NCBI GenBank assembly: GCA_035512695.1
Contig: DATKDL010000111.1
Location: forward strand, 1-14,316
Reading direction: 5' to 3'
Origin: DATDOR01 sp035512695
GTDB taxonomy: Bacteria; Chloroflexota; Anaerolineae; Anaerolineales; JABWBV01
DNA: 14,316 nt
How positions within the stretch are numbered: position 1 is the first letter of the stretch; the number at the start of each line of letters is the position of its first letter. Of the stretch, positions 6,543 through 14,316 are shown one piece after another. Both the position numbers and the translations under genes were made by a program. A model generated the notes under the pieces. That model was given only the letters and a program-made list of their open reading frames with translations. It did not search any database and was not told the origin of the DNA.

Positions 6543-6543
6543 G

Positions 6544-7011
6544 ATGACAGCTCTGCTGCTGGCCGGCGCCCTGGCCTGCGCCCTGCAGGCCGTGCGGGCG
6601 AACCGGCTGATCTCCTCTGCGCTGTATCTGGCCGCGCTGAGCTTGGTGACGGCCGTCCTAATGTACCGGCTCGGCGCCGCAGAGGCGGCCGTGGTCGAGC
6701 TCAGTGTCGGTGCCGGGCTGGTTACGGTGCTGTTCGTGTTTGCGATCGCGATCACGGGGGAAGATGCTATCGCGGCTCGTTCACCCGTCCCGGCGCCTGT
6801 CGCCTGGACGCTGACCGTCCTGGCGATCGCTGCGCTAGCCATCCTCATCGTCCCGCCGGAGCCGTGGTTAGCGCCGGCGGCCGGCCTGCCGCTCCCTGAG
6901 CTGTTCTGGGAAGTGCGCGGTCTGGACGCGTTGGTCCAGGTCGGTCTGATCTTTGCCGGGGTGATGGGGATCCTGGGTTTGCTGGTCGAGCGGGGACGGG
7001 AGGGACGGTGA
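6544..7011 (+). CDS. MbhD-MbhE fusion-like membrane subunit (DUF4040/MrpA C-terminal type) of group 4 hydrogenase
   Basis: 155 residues, mostly membrane helices. Residues about 5-72 match the MbhD/DUF4040 pattern: after VRANRLISSALYLAAL comes GAAEAAVVELSVGAGLVTVL, equivalent to the family's GAPDVAxTEAAVGAG block, with E52 in the key position. Residues 121-147 (FWEVRGLDALVQVGLIF and following) match the MbhE or MrpA C-terminal motif FRxLDTLGE-like. Two subunits that are separate in Pyrococcus Mbh therefore appear joined, as they are in the C-terminus of MrpA. By homology this piece lies beside the antiporter subunits and helps line the ion path; NuoJ is the complex I counterpart. It starts 1 nt after the CBS stop and its stop overlaps the next GTG. 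A plain NuoJ assignment is the alternative. Confidence 0.75.
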   Translation: MTALLLAGALACALQAVRANRLISSALYLAALSLVTAVLMYRLGAAEAAVVELSVGAGLVTVLFVFAIAITGEDAIAARSPVPAPVAWTLTVLAIAALAILIVPPEPWLAPAAGLPLPELFWEVRGLDALVQVGLIFAGVMGILGLLVERGREGR

Positions 7012-7334
7012 ACGGTCCTGGTGTGGATATGTCTGAAATGAGCATTCTCTTCACCGGTGTGCTGGGTTTGATCGGGATCGGGCTATACGGTTTGTTGGTG
7101 GTGCGCAATCTGCTCAAGATCGTGATCGCGCTGCAGATCCTGATCAAAGCCGCCCTGCTGGCCCTGATCTGGGCCGGGACGGTGAGCGGGCAGCTGAACC
7201 TGAGTCAGAGCCTGGCGATCACCGTGGTCATGACCGACACGATCGTCGCCGTGGTGGGGCTGGCGCTAGCGATCCGCGTCCGGCAGACCGCCGGGACGCT
7301 GGATGTCCGCGAGCTGGGCAGGCTGCGGGGTTAG
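7008..7334 (+). CDS. NuoK/MbhG/MnhC-like membrane subunit
   Basis: 108 residues with three membrane helices. LYGLLVVRNLLKIVIALQIL matches the NuoK/MnhC helix-2 signature (LYGxLxRRNLLRxLIGLELL), and GTLDVRELGRLRG matches the NuoK C-terminus. NuoK-type subunits provide part of the ion path between the hydrogenase core and antiporter modules. The two carboxylates used in complex I NuoK (helix 2 and 3 Glu) are not kept: position 43 is Gln, with Lys47 one turn on, and the helix 3 position is Asp77 in VVMTDTIVAVVG. The GTG start at 7008 overlaps the upstream TGA (GTGA) and has GGGAGG just upstream; ATG 7029 is an alternative start with a weaker site. Confidence 0.8.
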   Translation: MNGPGVDMSEMSILFTGVLGLIGIGLYGLLVVRNLLKIVIALQILIKAALLALIWAGTVSGQLNLSQSLAITVVMTDTIVAVVGLALAIRVRQTAGTLDVRELGRLRG

Positions 7335-7344
7335 TGGAGGCGGC

Positions 7345-9254
<1,910 letters not shown>

Positions 9255-9258
<4 letters not shown>

Positions 9259-10754
9259 ACGATTCACCCCTGTTTTCATTGCTCGCCCTGCTCTTGCTGG
9301 CCGCTCCGGCCGCCTACCTGTTCGGCCGGGTCGTTCCGGGTCTCCGGATCGGGCGCCTGACGCCGGCGCGCTGGATCGCGCTGCTGGCGCTGGCCGGCGC
9401 CTGGATCCCGTTTGCGGCCGCGCAGCGGGCGTTCGTAGAGAGCGGCCCCCCGGTCTTCCGGCTCGGCGGGATTTCGCTGGAGATGGACGGGATCGGGCTG
9501 CTGCTGGCGGCGCTCGCGCTCGGCCTGGGAGGCCTGGTGACGGTCTTCTCCGGCCCGGCGGAGGAAGGTGAAGACGGGGAAGAGAAATATTTCGCCATGC
9601 TGCTGGCAATGGTCGGGGCGATGGTCGGTCTGGGCTGCGCCGCCGACCTGTTCAACCTCTGGCTCTGGTTCGAGGCCATGACGATCTCCTCCTACCTGCT
9701 GGTGGCTTTTCACCGTGACCAGCCTGCCTCACTCGAGGCCGGCGTCAAGTACCTGGTGCAGAGCGCGGCGGGCTCCGTTTTTGTCCTTCTTGGAATCGCC
9801 GTCGTTCTGGCGAACACGGGGACGCTCGACCTGGCCGAAATCGCCCTGCACCCGCCCGAACCGGCGCTGCTGGCCGCCGCCGGTCTTTTCATCACCGGGT
9901 ACGGGGTCAAGGCGGCCCTGGTCCCACTGCATACCTGGCTCCCGGACGCCCATTCACAGGCGCCCAGCGGGATCAGCGCGATGCTGTCGGGCGTGGTGAT
10001 CGAAGCGGCCCTGGTGGCCCTTCTGCGAGCCCTGGCGGTGACGGCCGGCGTGGTCCCCTCGTGGGGTGCCCTGCTGATCGTGCTAGGTGCGGTGAACATG
10101 CTGGCCGGGAACCTGCTGGCCCTGGTCCAACGGGAGGTTAAGCGGCTGCTGGCGTATTCATCAGTCAGCCATCTCGGATACATCCTGATGGGGTTGGGTT
10201 TCAGCCTGGAGGCCGGGCAGGCGGCCGGGGCGCAGGGGGGATTGTTCCACCTGCTGAACCACGGGCTGATGAAGGGGCTGGCCTTCCTGGCGGCCGGGGC
10301 GCTGATCCACGCCCTGAGGCTGCAGATGGGCGGGTCTTTCCGAGCGCTGGTCATCGATGACCTGGACGGCGCCTACCGGCGTTACCCGCTGGTGGCGATT
10401 ACGTTCAGCCTGGCGGTCTTGAGCCTGGCGGGGCTTCCGCCGCTGGCAGGGTTCATGTCGAAGTGGCAGATCATCGCGGCGGGGGTGGCCGGCCGGGAGG
10501 CCTGGCTGATCGGGATGGCCCATTTCGCAGGTTTTAACAGCATGCTTTCATTCGTCTATTATCTGCCGCTGGTGAGCGCCGTATACCGCGGCGTTCCTTC
10601 GCCGGCCGTGCAGGCCGGAAGCCCGGTCCCGGGTGCAATGCAGGTACCGCTCCTGGCGCTGGCACTGGCGATTGCCGTCCTGGGGATCTGGCCGGGGCTG
10701 GCCGGCGGACTGGTCGAGCCGGCCGGAGCGGCGCTGATGGAGATGTTCCGATGA
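9255..10754 (+). CDS. NuoN/MrpD/MbhH-like antiporter subunit
   Basis: 499 residues, many membrane helices. Ion-path residues are kept: E140 in WLWFEAMTISSYLLV, K219 in GYGVKAALVPLHTWLPDAHS, KRLLAYSSVSHLGYIL, the HLLNHGLMKGLAFLAAGALI segment, and K403 in GFMSKW. The residue numbers 140 and 219 are close to those of MrpD (137 and 219), and HTWLPDAHSQAPSGISAMLSG is typical of the MrpD/MbhH branch. It is the second antiporter module of this operon, next to the NuoL-like protein. The start ATG 9255 overlaps the upstream stop as ATGA and has GGTGG 5 nt before it; an in-frame GTG at 9246 is an alternative. Its own TGA overlaps the next ATG. Confidence 0.92.
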
Positions 10755-11062
10755 ATGCCATTCTGTCTCCACCGGTAGCCTTTTTCCTTTACCTGGCCCT
10801 GGTCGGAATCCTGAGCGGCCTGGGCCGCCTTCTGGCCGGACAGAGTGCGCCGAACGAGATGAAGACCGGGCTGTACGCCAGCGGTGAAGCGCCGCCGACC
10901 TCGCCGGCCGCGCCCGGCTACCGGCCGTTCTTTGTGACGACCCTGTTCTTCGCGGTCCTGCATCTCGGCGCGCTGGTGATCGCGCTGGGGGGTTCGTCCT
11001 GGATCGCCGGATTCTACCTCGCCGGCCTGGTCTTCGCCCTGCTGGCGCTGATTTTGGAGTGA
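10751..11062 (+). CDS. Small three-helix NuoA-like (MbhI-position) membrane subunit
   Basis: 103 residues with helices at about 9-29, 59-79 and 84-102. The layout and the loop KTGLYASGEAPPTSPAAPGYRPFFVTTLFF resemble NuoA (helix 1, then the SxYECGxEP-type loop, then two helices), and it occupies the operon place of MbhI between the MrpD-like and NuoB-like genes. The acidic residues of NuoA helix 2 (D-L-E in complex I) are absent: the equivalent text is AVLHLGALV. In complex I this subunit closes the quinone-site end of the membrane arm; a hydrogenase without a quinone site may not need those acids (inference). The start overlaps the upstream stop (ATGA). A GGAG at its 3' end (11056-11059) serves the next gene. 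The NuoA assignment rests on layout and position more than identity. Confidence 0.65.
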   Translation: MNAILSPPVAFFLYLALVGILSGLGRLLAGQSAPNEMKTGLYASGEAPPTSPAAPGYRPFFVTTLFFAVLHLGALVIALGGSSWIAGFYLAGLVFALLALILE

Positions 11063-11548
11063 ATGATGATGATGAACCTGGATACCGCCTGGCAAACCGC
11101 TCTGGACCGGGTCAAGACCTGGGCCCGCGTCAATTCGCCCTGGCTGCTGCACTACAACACCGGCTCCTGCAACGGCTGCGATATCGAGATCCTGGCCACC
11201 CTGACACCGCGCTTTGACCTCGAGCGGTTCGGAGTCAAGCTGCAGGGCAGCCCGCGCCACGCCGACATCCTGGTCTGCACCGGTCCGGTCACGCTGCAGT
11301 CTCGCGACCGGCTGCTGCGGATCTACGAACAGATGCCCGAACCCAAGTTTGTGGCCGCCATCGGATCGTGTGCGATTTCCGGCGGGGTCTTCCAGGGCTG
11401 CTACAACATCGTGGGGCATATCGACGAGGTGATCCCGGTGGACGTCTACGTGCCCGGCTGCCCGCCGCGCCCGGAGGCGATCGCGGATGGGATCATTAAA
11501 TTGCTTCATAGTCTACAAGTAGCGGAGGCCGGCAGGGGTACGGAATAG
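11063..11548 (+). CDS. NuoB/MbhJ-like [NiFe]-hydrogenase small subunit
   Basis: 161 residues. SPWLLHYNTGSCNGCDIEIL carries C36-x2-C39, IGSCAISGGVFQG carries C103 and VPGCPPRPEA carries C133: four ligands for the proximal [4Fe-4S] cluster. Complex I NuoB has tandem cysteines at the first site, while the CNGC form here is that of group 4 hydrogenases such as MbhJ, HycG and EchC. It passes electrons between the ferredoxin-like subunit and the NiFe site at the membrane face, on the cytoplasmic side. The text GSPRHADILVCTGPVT and IYEQMPEPKFV is typical Mbh/Nuo family. Four ATG codons run in tandem from 11063; GGAG at 11056-11059 best serves the second or third. A perfect 26-bp-arm hairpin begins at its stop codon. 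Confidence 0.93.
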   Translation: MMMMNLDTAWQTALDRVKTWARVNSPWLLHYNTGSCNGCDIEILATLTPRFDLERFGVKLQGSPRHADILVCTGPVTLQSRDRLLRIYEQMPEPKFVAAIGSCAISGGVFQGCYNIVGHIDEVIPVDVYVPGCPPRPEAIADGIIKLLHSLQVAEAGRGTE

Positions 11549-11612
11549 ACGGTGAAAATGAGGTGCAAGGGCGGGCACGGCCTGCACTTGCACCTCATTT
11601 TCACCGTCTATT
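11544..11612. repeat. Perfect inverted repeat, 26-bp arms, between NuoB- and NuoC-like genes
   Basis: Bases 11544-11569 are the exact reverse complement of 11587-11612; the loop is 17 nt. The left arm includes the TAG stop of the NuoB-like gene (11546-11548). The right arm ends directly before AAGGAG, the ribosome site of the NuoC-like gene. There is no T-tract and the next gene belongs to the same complex, so full termination is unlikely. Attenuation, mRNA processing or stability control is possible. Confidence 0.96.
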
Positions 11613-11629
11613 AAGGAGAGAGATTAAAG

Positions 11630-12088
11630 ATGGATGTTGAAAAGGACCTGATGATCGCCGAGAGCCTGCTGGAGATCCACGCGCCGTCATTCAACCACCC
11701 GGAGCCGCACCGCCTGGATGTGGAGATCGAAACGGGCGACCTGCTCGACGGCGCGCGGGTGCTGGTCAACTCGGGCTGGGGCTATCTTTCGGCCGTGACC
11801 GGGCTCGACCTGGGCGTGGAGGCGGGCGAATTTGAGGTGCTTTACCATTTCTGCGCCCGGGAGGCCGTGACGACCCTGCGCGTCCGCGTCCCCCGGGTTG
11901 GCGGTGTCGTCCCCAGCCTGTTCCAGGTCATCCCTTCCGCCGGGTTCTACGAGCGGGAGTTGGCCGAGATGTTCGGGATCACCGTTGAAGGGGCTCCCGA
12001 CTCATCGCGCCTGTTCCTGCCGGATGCCTGGCCCGAGGGCGTATATCCCCTGCGCAAGGATTACGAGATTTCGGATTCCGGAAATTAG
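11630..12088 (+). CDS. NuoC/MbhK-like hydrogenase subunit (30-kDa subunit family)
   Basis: 152 residues. The C-terminal half holds FYERELAEMFGITVEGAPDS (residues 106-125) and YPLRKDYE (139-146), the signature of the complex I 30-kDa/NuoC family and its hydrogenase relatives MbhK, EchD and the HycE N-terminus. It binds no cofactor and braces the large and small subunits on the cytoplasmic side. It is slightly shorter than NuoC of many complexes and is not fused to the large subunit, unlike HycE. The ribosome site AGGAG is at 11614-11618, 11 nt from the ATG, rather far. The gene is bracketed by two long hairpins, and its TAG lies in the left arm of the second at the only non-Watson-Crick position. 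Confidence 0.9.
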   Translation: MDVEKDLMIAESLLEIHAPSFNHPEPHRLDVEIETGDLLDGARVLVNSGWGYLSAVTGLDLGVEAGEFEVLYHFCAREAVTTLRVRVPRVGGVVPSLFQVIPSAGFYERELAEMFGITVEGAPDSSRLFLPDAWPEGVYPLRKDYEISDSGN

Positions 12089-12141
12089 GATGCCGGGGGG
12101 GGCGGCGGTTTTACCGCCGACCCCCGGCATCCTGATTTCCG
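12079..12141. repeat. 21-bp-arm inverted repeat with nested hairpin, between NuoC- and NuoD-like genes
   Basis: Arms 12079-12099 and 12121-12141 pair at every position except T12086 opposite G12134, a G-U wobble in RNA. An inner stem (12103-12109 with 12113-12119, loop TTT) stacks inside. T12086 is the first base of the TAG stop of the NuoC-like gene; with the Watson-Crick base C the codon would read CAG. The ribosome site of the next gene begins immediately after the right arm. Confidence 0.94.
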
Positions 12142-12153
12142 ATGGAGAATCAA
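12134..12153 (+). repeat. Copy 2 of the 20-22 bp direct repeat, upstream of the NuoD-like start
   Basis: GATTTCCG followed by ATGGAGAATCAA matches 4729-4750 except for a TC insertion there. Here it spans the end of the hairpin's right arm and the ribosome site (GGAG at 12144-12147) of the NuoD-like gene. Confidence 0.7.
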
Positions 12154-12155
12154 AC

Positions 12156-13343
12156 ATGCACGACGCAAACGAGACATTCATCATCCCGATCGGCCCGCAG
12201 CACCCGGCCTTGAAGGAGCCGGGGCATTTCCAATTCTCGGTCGATGGTGAGGTCGTGACCGGGGCCAGCGTGCGGCTCGGCTACGTCCACCGCGGGATCG
12301 AAAAGGCGACCGAAGCGCGCAACTGGGTTCAGAACCTGTACCTGCTGGAGCGCATCTGCGGGATCTGCTCGCATATTCACGCGATGGCGTACTGCCTGGG
12401 CGTCGAACGGCTGGCCGGGGTGGAGGTCCCGCCGCGCGCCCAGGCGATCCGGGTCCTGACGGCCGAGCTGGAGCGGGTCCACAGCCACCTCCTCTGGCTG
12501 GGCGTTGCGGCGCACGAGGCCGGGTTCGACACCCTGTTCATGTACTCCTGGCGCGACCGCGAAACCGTCATGGACGCGCTGGAAAACCTTTCCGGTAACC
12601 GGGTGCACTACTCGGTCAACGTGCTCGGCGGGGTCAAATACGACGTCGACGAGCCCCGCGCCCAGGCGATCTTTGCGGTGGTGGACTTCCTCGAAGAGCG
12701 CACCCGGCACTACCTGAACGTGGTGAGCAGCGATGCGATGTTCGTCCAGCGGACGCGCGGGATCGGGGTCACCTCGAAGGAGCAGTCGCTGCGGTTGGGC
12801 GAGATCGGTCCGACCGCCCGGGCTGCGGGCGTCCCGCGCGATGTCCGGGTCGAGGCCCCTTACGCCGCCTACGGTGCCTACCCGGTCGAGATCATCCTGG
12901 AAACGGCGGGCGATCTGGAGGCCCGCTTCATCGTTCGCATTAACGAGCTTTTCGAGAGCTACCGGCTGATCCGGGCGATCCTGGGCGACCTGCCGGAAGG
13001 ACCGCTGACCGTCCAGCGGATGCCGCGCAAGATCCCGGCCGGCGAGACGATCAGCCGGGTGGAGGCCCCGCGCGGCGAGCTGTTCTATTTCATCAAGAGC
13101 AACGGGACCGACCGGCCCGAGCGGATCAAGGTCCGCACGCCGACATTGTGCAACCTGGCCTCGGTCGTGGCCCTGGCGCCGGGCCACCACCTGGCGGATA
13201 TCCCGATGCTGCTGGTGGGCGTCGACCCTTGCTTCTCCTGCAACGACCGCGGGGTGATCCTGGACTATCCGGACGGCGAGCACGATCATTGGACCTGGGA
13301 CAAGCTGCGGCAGTTTGCGATCGACCATTACAGGAACCGATGA
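12156..13343 (+). CDS. Group 4 [NiFe]-hydrogenase large (catalytic) subunit, NuoD/MbhL-like
   Basis: 395 residues. IPIGPQHPALKEPGHF opens the protein, as in NuoD and MbhL. LYLLERICGICSHIHAMAYC carries C68 and C71 with H75, the N-terminal nickel motif. LVGVDPCFSCNDRGVILDY carries C359 and C362, the C-terminal nickel motif in the DPCxxCxxR form of group 4 enzymes. All four cysteine ligands of the NiFe(CN)2CO site are thus present, whereas complex I NuoD lacks them. After R365 there are 30 residues, matching the tails that HycI-type endopeptidases remove from group 4 large subunits. It catalyses reversible H2 formation on the cytoplasmic side, coupled to the membrane arm. GGAG lies 8 nt before ATG 12156. 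The stop overlaps the NuoH-like start (ATGA). The subgroup (4d, 4e, 4g or other) is not resolved here. No hyp maturation genes are in view. Confidence 0.94.
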   Translation: MHDANETFIIPIGPQHPALKEPGHFQFSVDGEVVTGASVRLGYVHRGIEKATEARNWVQNLYLLERICGICSHIHAMAYCLGVERLAGVEVPPRAQAIRVLTAELERVHSHLLWLGVAAHEAGFDTLFMYSWRDRETVMDALENLSGNRVHYSVNVLGGVKYDVDEPRAQAIFAVVDFLEERTRHYLNVVSSDAMFVQRTRGIGVTSKEQSLRLGEIGPTARAAGVPRDVRVEAPYAAYGAYPVEIILETAGDLEARFIVRINELFESYRLIRAILGDLPEGPLTVQRMPRKIPAGETISRVEAPRGELFYFIKSNGTDRPERIKVRTPTLCNLASVVALAPGHHLADIPMLLVGVDPCFSCNDRGVILDYPDGEHDHWTWDKLRQFAIDHYRNR

Positions 13344-14254
13344 GCGCCTTGATCTCGTTGCTCCTTTTTCCGGCCGGCCTGAGCCTGCTCTTGCAGGGGT
13401 TGGCCTACGAATGGGCCGACCGCAAGCTGATCGCGCGCATGCAGAACCGGATCGGGCCGCGCTGGTTCCAGCCGCTGGCGGATGCGGTCAAACTGCTGGC
13501 CAAAGAGGAGATCGTCCCCCAGGGGGTCAATGTGGTCCTGTTCATGGTCCTGCCGGTGGTCGCGCTGACCGGGGCGCTGACGGCGGCGCTGTACGTGCCC
13601 CTGCTGGGTTTCGCCCCGATGTACAGCTTCCGCGGCGATTTGATCGTGGCCGTCTATCTGCTCAGTCTGCTGACTCTGTGCACCGGCCTGGCCGGGGCAA
13701 ACACGCCGGGCCGGTTTTCAGTGATCGGGGCGACGCGGGCGCTCACGCAGATGTTCTCGTACGAAGCGCCATTCATGCTGGCCCTGCTGGGGCCGGCGAT
13801 CGCGGCGAGGAGCTGGCAGATCGGGGAGATCACCATGTATGCGGAGACCCGCTGGCTGGTCCTGACCCAGCCGGTCGGGCTCGTCATCGCCCTGGTCGGT
13901 CTGCTCGGGAAGCTGGAGATGCCGCCCTTCGACGCCCCCGAAGCGGAGACGGAGATCGTCGCCGGCGCCCTGACGGAGTACAGTGGGCGTGGCCTGGCGC
14001 TTTTCCACCTGGGGCGCAACGTCGAGCTCGTCATCGGGCTGTCGCTGGTAGCCGCATTCTATCTGGGTGGGGTCGCCGGCCCGCTGGCCTATTTCGCCAA
14101 GACGCTGGCGCTGGTTTTCCTCCTGGCACTGATCCAGACCCTGATGACCCGCCTGCGGATCGATCAAACGGTCGGGCTGTGGTGGCGGTTTGGGACGCTG
14201 CTGATGCTGGGGCAGGTGCTGGTTTTGTTAATTGTTATGGCGGTGCACGCATGA
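13340..14254 (+). CDS. NuoH/MbhM-like membrane anchor subunit
   Basis: 304 residues, about eight membrane helices. Cytoplasmic-loop motifs are present: DRKLIARMQNRIGPRWFQPL (residues 28-47) followed by ADAVKLLAKEEIVPQG, and PPFDAPEAETEIVAGALTEY (195-214) with its acidic residues, the family's PFDxPEAExEIVAG signature. This subunit links the hydrogenase core to the ion-pumping arm; its acidic loop starts the ion path in complex I and Mbh. It overlaps the large-subunit stop by four bases, so the two are translationally coupled. Its TGA forms the start of the left arm core of a long hairpin, and the inverted repeat reaches back into its last codons. The ferredoxin-like subunit that usually follows (MbhN/NuoI) is not seen before the window ends. 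Confidence 0.93.
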   Translation: MSALISLLLFPAGLSLLLQGLAYEWADRKLIARMQNRIGPRWFQPLADAVKLLAKEEIVPQGVNVVLFMVLPVVALTGALTAALYVPLLGFAPMYSFRGDLIVAVYLLSLLTLCTGLAGANTPGRFSVIGATRALTQMFSYEAPFMLALLGPAIAARSWQIGEITMYAETRWLVLTQPVGLVIALVGLLGKLEMPPFDAPEAETEIVAGALTEYSGRGLALFHLGRNVELVIGLSLVAAFYLGGVAGPLAYFAKTLALVFLLALIQTLMTRLRIDQTVGLWWRFGTLLMLGQVLVLLIVMAVHA

Positions 14255-14316
14255 GCGAGCCGGGCCGGCACGAGTGAAACCCGTGCCGGCCCGGCTCGCT
14301 CATCCGTTCACCGCCA
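14238..14316. repeat. Inverted repeat, 35-bp arms, overlapping the end of the NuoH-like gene and reaching the window edge
   Basis: The core arms 14251-14272 and 14282-14303 are perfect over 22 bp around a 9-nt loop. Outward, 14238-14250 and 14304-14316 continue to pair at 11 of 13 positions, giving 33 of 35. The left arm includes the last four sense codons and the TGA of the NuoH-like gene. The right arm runs to the last base of the window and may extend further. Confidence 0.92.

Noticed and set aside
11544..11612. Standard intrinsic terminator
   Set aside because: No T-tract follows on either strand, and the next gene belongs to the same complex with its ribosome site directly after the arm.
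12150..13328. Minus-strand open frame of 392 codons opposite the large hydrogenase subunit
   Set aside because: It is the complement of an unmistakable NuoD/MbhL-type protein with nickel motifs; the antisense translation has no family features.
14251..14277. Short open frame starting ATGAGCGAG overlapping the NuoH-like stop
   Set aside because: Only eight codons, all within the hairpin's left arm and loop; no support as a gene.

Overview
The window is about two-thirds GC, densely packed and bacterial. Several features suggest the phylum Chloroflexota, probably an Anaerolineae-like member: a membrane-anchored TPR protein with a Thr-Pro repeat linker, a short soluble zinc-finger anti-sigma beside an ECF sigma factor, and a complex-I-like [NiFe] hydrogenase operon. 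This is inference from style and content, because no rRNA or marker gene is present.

Layout. (1) 1-378: 3' end of an inositol-phosphatase-family 3'(2'),5'-bisphosphate nucleotidase, followed by a large multi-membrane glycosyltransferase-like protein (386-1978). (2) 2000-4643, minus strand: ECF sigma factor, HxxxCxxC zinc-finger anti-sigma candidate, TPR/Thr-Pro membrane protein, CopD-like membrane protein. (3) 4825-6063, plus strand: PLP aminotransferase of the LysN/KAT-II/MocR-related type, then a two-CBS-domain protein. (4) 6544-14254, plus strand: nine consecutive genes for a membrane-bound energy-converting (group 4) [NiFe] hydrogenase: an MbhD-MbhE fusion, a NuoK/MbhG-like subunit, NuoL-like and NuoN/MrpD-like antiporter subunits, a small NuoA-like subunit, then the NuoB-, NuoC-, NuoD- and NuoH-like core. 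It is called a hydrogenase and not complex I because the large subunit keeps both nickel-binding motifs (ERICGIC near the N-terminus, DPCFSCNDR near the C-terminus), ends in a 30-residue tail like those removed during maturation, and the small subunit has a CxxC where complex I has tandem cysteines. Gene order follows the Pyrococcus Mbh operon from D to M. The ferredoxin-like subunit (MbhN/NuoI) is not in the window.

The complex would couple oxidation of a low-potential donor (probably ferredoxin) and H2 evolution, or the reverse, to ion translocation by the two antiporter-like subunits.

The most unusual feature is not a gene. Every intergenic gap longer than about 20 nt contains an inverted repeat. 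Most have 18 to 26 bp arms that are perfect or nearly so, and nearly all arm sequences differ from one another. They often begin at, overlap or create the stop codon of the preceding gene, lack the U-tract of intrinsic terminators, and occur inside the hydrogenase operon, on both sides of the NuoC-like gene. One lies inside the start of the glycosyltransferase reading frame, one supplies the stop codons of two convergent genes, and one near the window end extends back into the last codons of the NuoH-like gene. Two minus-strand genes (sigma factor and TPR protein) have a -10-like box exactly 7 nt before ATG and look leaderless.
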